The position numbers were made by a program, and so were the translations under genes. From the NCBI GenBank assembly GCA_002898355.1, contig BEHD01000004.1, positions 70,540 through 116,730 of the forward strand: DNA of 46,191 bases. Reading direction: 5' to 3'. This DNA comes from an archaeon HR01. Its GTDB lineage: Archaea > Thermoproteota > Nitrososphaeria_A > Caldarchaeales > Caldarchaeaceae. Shown here piece by piece: positions 23,299 through 30,315 of the stretch. Every line of letters starts with the position of its first letter. Within the stretch, counting starts at the first letter, position 1. Under the pieces are notes generated by a model. It did no database searches, was not told the origin of the DNA, and saw nothing but the letters and a program-made list of their open reading frames with translations.

Positions 23299-23553
23299 TC
23301 AGACCGCCTCCGCAGCTATGACCCTCCTACATAGTGGGCATGTCTTCTTAATCATGAGCCATCCGTCGAAACAGGTTGAATGGCCAACGCAGCCGCAGTG
23401 TGGGCAGGTGTATCTGCCACCACCCACCATCTCCAACCCGCATATAACGCAGGTCTCCAGCTTCTCCTCTTTCGGCCTCTCCTCTTTCGGCTTCTCCTCC
23501 TTCCTGAAGGGGTCCCAAAACCCTACAACCTCTGTCCTAACTACGATCCTCAA
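23299..23553 (-). CDS. Small RING-finger protein, putative ubiquitin E3 ligase
   Basis: An 84-residue protein. A short N-terminal strand and a charged repeat-like linker (KEEKPKEERPKEEK, residues 18-31) lead to a RING with C35, C38, C50, C53, H58, C61, C72 and C75, a C4HC3 order. W65 lies where RINGs contact E2. This is the small RING finger protein of the Caldiarchaeum ubiquitin cluster, for which E1-E2-RING reconstitution has been reported. The start is a TTG at 23553 overlapping the E1 gene by 17 nt; no ATG or GTG is available before the linker except internal ones. The coiled-coil gene follows after one base. Confidence 0.88.
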   Translation of the reverse strand: MRIVVRTEVVGFWDPFRKEEKPKEERPKEEKLETCVICGLEMVGGGRYTCPHCGCVGHSTCFDGWLMIKKTCPLCRRVIAAEAV

Positions 23554-24760
23554 CTATCTTCACCCTAATCTCCAGCGGGTTGAATCTTCTGGAGGTGTGC
23601 AGGTATATGATGTCTCCATCAGATAGGGGAACTTCATGCACCCTGAGATTGTCATTTAATAGTCTTGCCTCTTTCTGAATCTCTATATCAGGGTACATAA
23701 ACTTTGCGGCCAGCCTCTTCTTCAAATCCAGCACAGACTCTCCGGGGCTGACCTCTAAAACCAACCCTTCATCTATGGATTCCCCGCAGACGAAGCAGTT
23801 CTCGTTTCTCCTTAGGTAGACCCTTGAAACCCTTCCCGAGAGACTGTCGTAGACGGTGAGGCCGGGCCTGGGATGGCCCAGCGTCCCTCCATGGAGTATT
23901 CTCACGACCTCGAAGGCTGCCATGCCTGAAATAGCCGCTGATATGCACTGTAGGGCGGGCATCTTAGGTGTCAGGGCCTCCCTGAACTCGAGGACGAGAC
24001 CACGTATGTCGTGGGGTAGGGTTTCAAGCCTGAAGAGGGGTGTGTATTTTATGTCGAAGACCGTCTTAATGCCTGCCTGCATAAGAATCTCGGCCGTCTG
24101 GATGTCTATTTTGAGGCCCTTCTCAGATAGCTCAGCCACTAGGTCTTCAGGCCTTTTCCTCCTGAGGGTGCATTCGGCCGCCTGGACCTCTCGAGGTATC
24201 AACGCCTCGGCATGGCATTCAATACACGATGTCTGCATAGGTATGACGACCTGTATGTTGGCGTAGAAACCATCCATCGAGACATCCACCAGGGGTTTCT
24301 TCAGCTCTACGGCCAACGAGTTAATCCATCGCCGTGTTGGCCAGTTATCAACACAGGATACCAGGATGTCAACATCCTCGAGGATTCGGGCCGACATCTT
24401 CCTAACATCCCCCTGGAACGCCTTCACCGCCACGTCGGGGTTCATCCTCTCAAGTTTTTCCTTGGCCGCTATGCTTTTGGGCCTCCCGATATCCTCGTCG
24501 GTGAAGAGCATCTGCCTACTCAGGTTGGAGAGTTCAACGGCGTCGCTGTCCACGAGGATTATCTCGCCCACACCCATCAAGGCTAAATTTTTTGAGACCT
24601 CACAGCCTAAAGCTCCAACACCGACAACACCTATGCTGGCATCTTGAAGCCTGGCCTGACTCCATCCCTCAAGCCTTAGCTGTCTCTCATATCTCTCCAA
24701 GCTTCTAGTAGAGCGGATATCTCCTTCTAGCATGTCTAAAGGCCTGCTCGGGGGTGGCAT
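23537..24760 (-). CDS. Ubiquitin-activating E1-like enzyme
   Basis: A 407-residue E1. The adenylation domain shows GVGALG at 47-52, the acidic D71/D73 loop and NLSR at 79-82. Zinc cysteines are C179/C182 and C322/C325. C197 in ECTLRRKRP corresponds to the catalytic cysteine in the crossover region of eukaryotic E1s (CTxR-x-P). Residues 333-407 form a ubiquitin-fold-like domain (SPGESVLDLKKRL, PLSDGDIIYL) for E2 recruitment. The UFD and catalytic cysteine separate it from bacterial MoeB/ThiF. Overlaps E2 by 56 nt from M1 or 29 nt if M10 (24733) is the start. Activates the ubiquitin-like protein with ATP and passes it to the E2. Confidence 0.92.
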   Translation of the reverse strand: MPPPSRPLDMLEGDIRSTRSLERYERQLRLEGWSQARLQDASIGVVGVGALGCEVSKNLALMGVGEIILVDSDAVELSNLSRQMLFTDEDIGRPKSIAAKEKLERMNPDVAVKAFQGDVRKMSARILEDVDILVSCVDNWPTRRWINSLAVELKKPLVDVSMDGFYANIQVVIPMQTSCIECHAEALIPREVQAAECTLRRKRPEDLVAELSEKGLKIDIQTAEILMQAGIKTVFDIKYTPLFRLETLPHDIRGLVLEFREALTPKMPALQCISAAISGMAAFEVVRILHGGTLGHPRPGLTVYDSLSGRVSRVYLRRNENCFVCGESIDEGLVLEVSPGESVLDLKKRLAAKFMYPDIEIQKEARLLNDNLRVHEVPLSDGDIIYLHTSRRFNPLEIRVKIVEDRS

Positions 24761-25223
24761 AGGTCATAACAAACTCTCTAACCCTGGCCTCGAATATATC
24801 CGGCCTTGTCCTCATCTCGAAGGCGGCCACAGCGTTTAACGGGTCGTCGGGGTTGGGATTGTTCAAGAGACTCCGTAGAGACTCTATTACAGCCACAACC
24901 CTTAGAGAAGGCGACCAGTGGTCCTTGAGTACGGACTCGCAGGGTCTTGCCGGAATCTCATCTGAGAAGTTGGGATGCCATATCCTAGTATGCCAGATTA
25001 CCTCCGGCGGGTGATAGGGGTAGGAGCGGGGCAGTATTATCTCCACCCTGAAGAAGCCTCCCTGGTAAAGCCCTGTACCGAGTATAACTCCTTCGTAATG
25101 TGTTAGGTCTCCGTCGACGGCGTCAAAGTTGGGCTCGTGCTCCTGTATTAGAGAATACTCTAGCGCCAGTCTCTTATGCCATACAGGGTCCGGAAGCTCA
25201 ACGTAGATATTCTCCGCCTCCAA
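24705..25223 (-). CDS. Ubiquitin-conjugating E2-like enzyme
   Basis: A 172-residue E2 fold. The segment SYPYHPPEVIWHTRIWHPNF (about 67-86) contains the HPN motif H83-P84-N85, followed by the catalytic cysteine C95 in RPCESVL and by the helix VVAVIESLRSLLNNPNPDDPLN. A C-terminal basic helix ends YPLY. The start is the TTG at 25223, overlapping the ubiquitin gene by 26 nt; the purine-rich codons for the modifier's Gly-Gly (77-78) lie just upstream and can act as its ribosome-binding site. Accepts the modifier from E1 and works with RING proteins. Confidence 0.92.
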   Translation of the reverse strand: MEAENIYVELPDPVWHKRLALEYSLIQEHEPNFDAVDGDLTHYEGVILGTGLYQGGFFRVEIILPRSYPYHPPEVIWHTRIWHPNFSDEIPARPCESVLKDHWSPSLRVVAVIESLRSLLNNPNPDDPLNAVAAFEMRTRPDIFEARVREFVMTYATPEQAFRHARRRYPLY

Positions 25224-25458
25224 CTCCTCCCACCGTCCTAGTTATAAGTACAAACTTATCCCCATCCTGGGCTCCTATGCTCTCTAAGGTCTCCGTATCT
25301 TTTAAAGCCCTGCCCTTGTAAGTGAGCCTAGTAGTGTCAGGTGGAAGCTTCTTGATAGCGCTGACCTTAGTCCTCACAGCTCCTATAGTGGCGTTCGGCG
25401 ATACCTCCAGCTCAAGCGGTGTACCTCCACCAACTGCAGGAACTATCTTGATTTTCAT
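25198..25458 (-). CDS. Ubiquitin-like modifier (pro-form)
   Basis: An 86-residue beta-grasp protein. MKIKIVPAVGG, the helix GAVRTKVSAIKKL, LTYKGRALKDTETLESIGAQDGD and FVLITRTVGG follow the ubiquitin pattern strand by strand. The mature end is probably G77-G78, aligned with ubiquitin G75-G76, leaving an eight-residue tail (VGGGEYLR); a second Gly-Gly at 81-82 is possible. The tail must be removed before activation, a job assigned to the JAMM protease encoded divergently. The ATG is 27 nt from a TATA-like box at 25482-25488, consistent with leaderless transcription. It heads the unit Ub, E2, E1, RING, coiled-coil. Confidence 0.92.
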   Translation of the reverse strand: MKIKIVPAVGGGTPLELEVSPNATIGAVRTKVSAIKKLPPDTTRLTYKGRALKDTETLESIGAQDGDKFVLITRTVGGVGGGEYLR

Positions 25459-25499
25459 CCTCTTTTCAAGTCAAGCCAAGCATATATAAGGTTTAATCT
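25459..25499. promoter_or_regulatory. Compact bidirectional promoter, ubiquitin operon and JAMM gene
   Basis: Only 41 bp separate the two divergent starts. One nearly palindromic TATA box (ATATATA, 25482-25488) is centred 27 nt from the ubiquitin ATG, an ideal leaderless spacing. It is only about 15 nt from the JAMM GTG at 25500, so if it also serves the plus strand, transcription would begin near 25511, inside the annotated frame. Shared use would tie expression of protease and conjugation genes. Confidence 0.5.
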
Positions 25500-26237
25500 G
25501 TGGTAAAACATCGAATAACATCCCGTGAAGACCTCGAGAAGCTTATAGCATTTTTTCAGCCCGGGCCACATCTAACTCTTAATAGAAGCCTCCACATGTT
25601 TATCCCGATGCGTGTTAGGATATATCCGCTGGCCCTCGGCAAAATAATAAAGCATAGCGCCTCAAGCCCCAACAGGGAAGTGGCGGGCCTACTAGTAGGT
25701 AAAAGCCATTACAGTATCTTGGAGGTTTGGGACGCTGTCACAGGAGAGCAGCATGGGACGCCGGCCTTCGTCCACCTAGATGAGGCCGTGATGGCCAGCG
25801 TCGCCGAGCAGCTCTCCCAGTCGGACGCCGGCCTCTACATCGTTGGCTGGTATCACTCGCATCCCGGGCTTGATGTATTTCTATCACCCACAGATGTAGA
25901 CACCCAACGCAGGTATCAGCTACTATATCCGAAGGCTGTCGCACTAGTCATCGACCCAATAGAGTATGTGAGAACTAGGAAGATAGCGAGTCTCAAGTTT
26001 AAGGTCTTCCACTTATCCAAGGATGGGAAAGTAGTCACACTTCCTGTATCAATAGGGATAAACAAGTCCAAGCTTTTGGAAAGCACTGTTCACGGGCTAA
26101 ACACCTACGACCAATCAAAAACCAACAACATCCAACAGACTAACAACGAGCACTCCATCAGAGTTGGACTCTTTGAGAGGGCTAAGAAGCTTTTAAGACC
26201 TCAGAGGGAAGAGACAACGGCAGGTGATATCCGGTAA
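25500..26237 (+). CDS. Rpn11-like JAMM deubiquitinase
   Basis: A 245-residue metalloprotease. E60 in REVAGLLVG, then H119, H121 and D132 in YHSHPGLDVFLSPTD, form the JAMM zinc site; the surrounding VGWYHSHPG and YPKAVALVIDP are Rpn11-like. It matures the ubiquitin-like protein and probably removes it from substrates. The C-terminal 50 residues are polar and unrelated to Rpn11. The GTG at 25500 is the longest start; the ATG at 25596 (M33) just before the JAMM domain is plausible because the promoter predicts a transcript start downstream of 25500. The following coiled-coil gene begins one base after the stop. Confidence 0.9.
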   Translation: MVKHRITSREDLEKLIAFFQPGPHLTLNRSLHMFIPMRVRIYPLALGKIIKHSASSPNREVAGLLVGKSHYSILEVWDAVTGEQHGTPAFVHLDEAVMASVAEQLSQSDAGLYIVGWYHSHPGLDVFLSPTDVDTQRRYQLLYPKAVALVIDPIEYVRTRKIASLKFKVFHLSKDGKVVTLPVSIGINKSKLLESTVHGLNTYDQSKTNNIQQTNNEHSIRVGLFERAKKLLRPQREETTAGDIR

Positions 26238-26238
26238 G

Positions 26239-27048
26239 ATGCCTAGGAAAATAGTCGTCAAGATTTCTGGGGAGCCTAAGAAGGCGTCGGAGCAGCAGCC
26301 TGAAAAGGAGGTCATCCCCACCGTCGAACCGGAGGAACAGCCCAAACCAGCCGAAATCCTAGAGGAGACACCCTCCGTGGAGGAGCCGGAGCCTGCCCAG
26401 CTTGGCGAGGAGGACATGCTCGAAAAAGCTTTAAAACAATATGATGAGCTTCAGATGGAAATTCAGAGACAACGTGATAAGGATAGGAAATTTCAGGAAT
26501 TCTGTATAGCCCAAGAGGTAGAGCCTAGAATTATCAGGAACATTCTGTCCCGTTTCTCGGAGGAGAGGAAGAAGCTGCTTCAGAAGGCTGAGGAGGTCTT
26601 GAGGATTATGCGTGAGGCCAAGGAGGCGTTAGACGCCAAGTTTGCCAAGGTTGAGGAGGAGCTGATCTGGGCTACTATCGAGCTCAACACTATGCAGATA
26701 GAGCCTGGAAAGAACACTAAATCGGTTACCATGAAGGAGGAGCTGGAGGCCCGCATAAGCCAGCTACGTAAAGAGCTTCCAGTGCTGAGGAACCGTGTTA
26801 AAGCTTTTGAGGAGAAGATACGTGAGCTTGCGGAGATACCGAAGACTGTGGTGGATTTAACCACCGAGAAGGAGATAGCTGGGAAGATTTTTGAGGATGC
26901 TAGGAAGAAGTTTATTCTGGTTCATGGCCCTAAAGCGGATGCCATGCTACGTGCAGAGATAGAGAAGACAGCCCAGTCGGAGAATATCCCTAGGGAATAC
27001 GCTACGATACTGGTTTGGAGGAGGTTTTCAGCCGGTTCCTCTCAGTGA
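26239..27048 (+). CDS. Coiled-coil protein coupled to the JAMM gene
   Basis: A 269-residue protein; the ATG at 26239 is one base after the JAMM stop and is preferred over a GTG at 26224. It opens with RKIVVKISGEPKK, then a disordered Glu/Pro-rich stretch (about 20-60), then helices with heptads from 60 to 225 (LEKALKQYDELQMEIQRQRDKD, EERKKLLQKAEEVLRIM, ISQLRKELPVLRNRVKAFEEKIREL), and a compact helical end. No known domain is recognised. Its fixed position after the deubiquitinase suggests a partner, perhaps recruiting substrate or regulating the protease. The 3' end overlaps the convergent DUF35 gene by 7 nt. Confidence 0.75.
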   Translation: MPRKIVVKISGEPKKASEQQPEKEVIPTVEPEEQPKPAEILEETPSVEEPEPAQLGEEDMLEKALKQYDELQMEIQRQRDKDRKFQEFCIAQEVEPRIIRNILSRFSEERKKLLQKAEEVLRIMREAKEALDAKFAKVEEELIWATIELNTMQIEPGKNTKSVTMKEELEARISQLRKELPVLRNRVKAFEEKIRELAEIPKTVVDLTTEKEIAGKIFEDARKKFILVHGPKADAMLRAEIEKTAQSENIPREYATILVWRRFSAGSSQ

Positions 27049-27449
27049 ATCTCTGGGCGGAACTTGTAGCCGTAGACTATTATGTTGGCGTCTCCGTCCA
27101 CTCCAATCCTCCTGAAGGTTGTCTCCAGCTCCATCCCTGGGGCTAGGTCTTCGGGTTCACAGTCGGTTATCTGACCCAATATCTTCACACCATCCGGTGT
27201 TTCCACAAGACCGACGATGAAGGGTAGGTTGTCTTCGTTATTCCGAGTGGCCTGGTGGACAACTGTGTAGTCTACTAATCTGACACGTGTGGGCAGCCTC
27301 TCTAGGGTTAACTCCCTAGACCTGCATCTCCTGCATACATACCTCGAGTGGGTGTGGAACTCGCCGCATCTGCTACATCTATAGCCCTCCAACCTGTATA
27401 GGAATCTCTTAGCCCTCCAGATGCTTGGTATCCTTATCCTGAAGCTCAT
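27042..27449 (-). CDS. DUF35 zinc-ribbon/OB-fold acyl-CoA-associated protein
   Basis: A 135-residue protein: N-terminal helix, zinc ribbon with CSRC and CRRC near 24-27 and 39-42, and an OB fold (VRLVDYTVVHQATRN, PFIVGLVETPDGVKILGQITDCEPEDLAPGMELE). In archaea, DUF35 bridges thiolase and HMG-CoA synthase in one complex that channels acetoacetyl-CoA; here all three genes are adjacent in the order HMGS, thiolase, DUF35, separated by one to three bases. It is one base downstream of the thiolase-like gene. Confidence 0.9.
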   Translation of the reverse strand: MSFRIRIPSIWRAKRFLYRLEGYRCSRCGEFHTHSRYVCRRCRSRELTLERLPTRVRLVDYTVVHQATRNNEDNLPFIVGLVETPDGVKILGQITDCEPEDLAPGMELETTFRRIGVDGDANIIVYGYKFRPEIH

Positions 27450-28598
27450 CTACTCCGCCTCCAGGACCACCGCCCCAGCCCCGGCACCAAGGCCGGCTAG
27501 GGATTGGACCATGGCCGTCTTCACACCGTAGACCTGATTTTTTCCAGCCTGCTCCGTGATTTGTAGGTAGGCCTCCGCCAGCTGGTATACACCCGTCGCA
27601 CCTATCGGATGGCCACGGGCCTTTAAGCCGCCGAAAGTGTTGACGGGTGTCTGGCCGGAGAGTGTATAGGCTTCCTTTGCAGCGTATTTACATGCCATTC
27701 CGGCGGGTGCGAATCCGGAGGCCTCCAAAGAAAGGGGGGCCAGGATGCTAAAGCAGTCATAAAGTTCAAGCATCCTCACATCGCTTCTGGTAACCTTGGC
27801 CATCTTCAAAGCCTTCTCAACCGCAATCTTCAACGCCCTCAACTCAATCGGGTCCTCCCTATCGGTGGGGACGGGGTAGTCTGTGGCAAATCCGAGCCCA
27901 GATATTAGGCATCTAGGGCTTGAAAGCTTCACATCGCCGTCGCATATGAGAACTGCAGCAGCACCGTCGGCTGGCGCTGTCGTCTCCAGCCTACGGATGG
28001 GCTCGGCCACGTAGGGTGAGTCTAGGATGTTCTCCAGCTTGATTTTAAAGGGGAATTGGGCGTGGGACGATGTGGAGCCGTGCTCGTGGTCCATTATGGG
28101 GAATAGGGCTATCTCCTCCTGACTCACTCGGTAACGCCTCATATACTCCTTGTAGAGTAGGGAGGCCTCCGCGGAGACTGTTACACCTATCTTGCCGAGG
28201 TAGTCACATCTCTCCTCCGCCACGCTTAAGCTATTTATCTCCTCGGCTGATGCGTCCGACATCTTCTCCACACCCACCACCAGAACAGAGTTGGCCTGGC
28301 CAGATACAACAGCTTGATAAGCTGCAGCTAGAGCATAGAGAGATGAAACGCCGCCAGCCTCAACCCTGTAGGCCGGCACACCAGAGAGTCCAAGCTCTTC
28401 AGCCGCTATAGAGCCGAGGTTGGCCTGCTCTTGAAATACTTCACCAAATAGGTTGGAGACGATTATCTGGTCAACATGGGATACGGATGACGCATCTAGA
28501 CATTTGACAGCGGATTCCGATAATAGATTCTCCAAGCTCTTATCCCAATGCTCTCCCACCTTTGTTAGAGATACACCGCCAATGTATACATTCCCCAA
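27450..28598 (-). CDS. Thiolase-family protein lacking the nucleophilic cysteine
   Basis: A 382-residue SCP2/thiolase-type protein. The conserved TTAPADGAAAVLICD (206-220) and the histidine motif GGLKARGHPIGATG (323-336, H330) are present, but the region that normally reads VEAACASG reads VEAGGVSSL at 79-87, so the acyl-accepting cysteine is absent. The DNA at 28321-28380 confirms this reading. By position it is the acetoacetyl-CoA thiolase of the mevalonate complex, standing between HMG-CoA synthase and DUF35. Either another cysteine or thiolase acts, or this is a structural subunit. It starts three bases after the HMGS stop. Confidence 0.8.
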   Translation of the reverse strand: MGNVYIGGVSLTKVGEHWDKSLENLLSESAVKCLDASSVSHVDQIIVSNLFGEVFQEQANLGSIAAEELGLSGVPAYRVEAGGVSSLYALAAAYQAVVSGQANSVLVVGVEKMSDASAEEINSLSVAEERCDYLGKIGVTVSAEASLLYKEYMRRYRVSQEEIALFPIMDHEHGSTSSHAQFPFKIKLENILDSPYVAEPIRRLETTAPADGAAAVLICDGDVKLSSPRCLISGLGFATDYPVPTDREDPIELRALKIAVEKALKMAKVTRSDVRMLELYDCFSILAPLSLEASGFAPAGMACKYAAKEAYTLSGQTPVNTFGGLKARGHPIGATGVYQLAEAYLQITEQAGKNQVYGVKTAMVQSLAGLGAGAGAVVLEAE

Positions 28599-28601
28599 CT
28601 T

Positions 28602-29648
28602 TCACACCCTCACCTTGTCACGGTTCTTCAGGTATATGGCGTAGTCGATCTCCACCCTTCTTCTCAGGAGCTGTTCGTATCTTGGCGCCTTGTCCCTTCT
28701 CTCCACTATGCCGTCGGCTACCGATAGTATGAATGAGTCACTTCCGGCGCCTGAGCCGTATGAGGTCAGCAGTATCCTCTGCCCAGGTGATGCGATATCC
28801 AACACCTTGCTAAGGCCTATGAGCGAGCATGCTGCATATGTGTTCCCTATCTCACCAGCCACAATTGCCGGCTCAACCTTCGACATAGGTATCCCTAGGA
28901 CTTTTGCTGCGGTGAGGGGGAACTTGACATTGGGCTGGTGGAAGACGAAATAGTCTATGTCTGATACGCTGTATCCGTTCTCCATAAGTATGTTTCTGGC
29001 CGAGGAGAGAGTGTGGTAGAAGTAGGCTGGCTCCCCGGTGAACCTGCCCGTGTGCACTGGATATCTTTCATAGCTTCTCCTCCAGAAGTCGGGGGTGTCG
29101 GTGACGAATGAGAAGGAGTGTTCTATGTTGGCTACGTTATTGCTGGACGGTGGGCCTACGAGGAGGGCTGCGGCGCCGCTGGCAGCGGTGAATTCGAGGG
29201 CGTCGTTCGGCCGGCCCTGTGCCGTGTCTGCCCCGATGGCTAGCCCATATTTTATACGGCCTGAGCCGACTAGTGATGAGACTATGTGTAGGGCCTCTGT
29301 GCCTGCCTTGCATGCGAATTCTAGGTCGGCCGATGTCGTGGTTGGAGGTATGCCGAGTATCTCCGCCACTATTGTGCCGCTGGGTTTCACAGCATATGGT
29401 TTTGACTCTGTCCCGATGTGTATGGCGCCGATCTGTCTCGGCTCTATCCCCGCCCTCCATATAGCATATCTGGCCGCCTCAGCCGACATGGTTATGGTGT
29501 CCTCATCCATTGCTGCCACCGCCTTCTCTTTTATGGGGAGTTCGGCCTTGTCTCTCCCCCATACCCTCGCTATCTCCGAAGCCTTGATACGGTAGCGGGG
29601 TATGTAGCATCCATACCCTACTATTCCTGAGTCGACGTGGCGTGGCAT
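28602..29648 (-). CDS. Hydroxymethylglutaryl-CoA synthase
   Basis: A 348-residue enzyme joining acetyl-CoA and acetoacetyl-CoA. The nucleophile is C113 in DLEFACKAGTEA; E81 is in IGTESKPYAVKPSG; the catalytic histidine is in YFVFHQPNVKFP near 237; and GEIGNTYAACSLIGL and LLTSYGSGAGSD complete the archaeal HMGS pattern. It begins the unit with the thiolase-like and DUF35 genes, and its product feeds the HMG-CoA reductase at 7657-8928. An AT-richer stretch (CTCTTTAAG) near 29676-29685 is a possible promoter about 30 nt upstream. Confidence 0.94.
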   Translation of the reverse strand: MPRHVDSGIVGYGCYIPRYRIKASEIARVWGRDKAELPIKEKAVAAMDEDTITMSAEAARYAIWRAGIEPRQIGAIHIGTESKPYAVKPSGTIVAEILGIPPTTTSADLEFACKAGTEALHIVSSLVGSGRIKYGLAIGADTAQGRPNDALEFTAASGAAALLVGPPSSNNVANIEHSFSFVTDTPDFWRRSYERYPVHTGRFTGEPAYFYHTLSSARNILMENGYSVSDIDYFVFHQPNVKFPLTAAKVLGIPMSKVEPAIVAGEIGNTYAACSLIGLSKVLDIASPGQRILLTSYGSGAGSDSFILSVADGIVERRDKAPRYEQLLRRRVEIDYAIYLKNRDKVRV

Positions 29649-29761
29649 TTGCCGTTTCTGTTGGTGGCTTGGCTTAAAGAGTTTTTCCTTGTGCCTAACA
29701 GAGATTCGTCAACTGTCGAACTTACATAAGAATTATAAATTTAAAAAAGAGAGAACCAGCC
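29649..29761. promoter_or_regulatory. Divergent promoter region, HMGS and Lrp regulator
   Basis: The plus-strand box AATTATAAATTTAAAAAA near 29731-29748 is centred about 26 nt before the GTG at 29762, as for a leaderless transcript. The minus-strand box is weaker. Because an Lrp-family gene borders this region, it may regulate itself or HMGS from here, but no clear inverted repeat is seen. Confidence 0.5.
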
Positions 29762-30211
29762 GTGAACGAGGTCCAGCTCGACGACAGAGATTTGAGGATT
29801 CTTAAAGAGCTAGCCGACGATTCAAGCCAGAGCATCACATCAATCGCTGACAAGTTGAAGATGCCTAGAACAACGGTCCAGGAGAGAATTAAGAGGTTAC
29901 GGACCCTAGGCGTTATAACGAAGTTCACGGTGCAGCTGGATTACTCCAAGCTCGGGAAACCCGTCACAGCATTCATACTGGTGTCCGTGGGTATGGGCAG
30001 CAACATACCTCAGAAAGTCCTAGCCCAGGAGATTGCAAAGCTACCCGATGTGGTGGAGGTCCATATCATTGCAGGTGAGTGGGATATTATCGTGAAGGTG
30101 AGGAGCGACTCTATGCAGACTATAGGCTCGCTTGTCGTGGATAAGCTCCGCTCCATGGATGGAGTTGCTAGAACAGTAACATGTGTCTCCTTCCAAGCCA
30201 TTAAGGAGTAG
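29762..30211 (+). CDS. Lrp/AsnC-family transcriptional regulator
   Basis: A 149-residue regulator: N-terminal HTH (LDDRDLRILKELADDSSQSITSIADKLKMPRTTVQERIKRLRTLGVI in residues 5-52) and C-terminal RAM domain (LGKPVTAFILVSVGMGS, VVEVHIIAGEWDIIVKVRSDS). Such proteins form dimers or octamers and sense amino acids or other small molecules. The start is a GTG with a TATA box 26 nt upstream and no ribosome-binding site. It is divergent from the HMGS unit and upstream of cdvC by about 100 nt. The target is unknown. Confidence 0.9.
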   Translation: MNEVQLDDRDLRILKELADDSSQSITSIADKLKMPRTTVQERIKRLRTLGVITKFTVQLDYSKLGKPVTAFILVSVGMGSNIPQKVLAQEIAKLPDVVEVHIIAGEWDIIVKVRSDSMQTIGSLVVDKLRSMDGVARTVTCVSFQAIKE

Positions 30212-30315
30212 AGCCATCCATCTTCTCCAGGTATATACCGACAAATCCGCCTGTAATAGGGCCACGGGATTAAGGGCTAGCGTATATAGACTTCCTTCAC
30301 AGACCTGGCACGGGT

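Noticed and set aside
23452-23512. Short tandem-like repeat in the small RING gene
   Set aside because: It encodes the KEEKPKEERPKEEK linker; it is low-complexity coding sequence and not a CRISPR or mobile-element repeat.
23537-24760. Reading of the E1 as MoeB/ThiF for sulfur transfer
   Set aside because: A catalytic cysteine in CTLRRKRP context and a C-terminal ubiquitin-fold domain, beside E2 and RING, favour a true E1.
28070-28411. Plus-strand frame of 113 codons opposite the thiolase-like gene
   Set aside because: Pro/Ser/Arg-rich shadow with no recognisable motif.
29095-29595. Plus-strand frame of 166 codons opposite HMG-CoA synthase
   Set aside because: Shadow of a clear enzyme gene; the Ala/Ser/Pro composition arises from the antisense of GC-rich codons.
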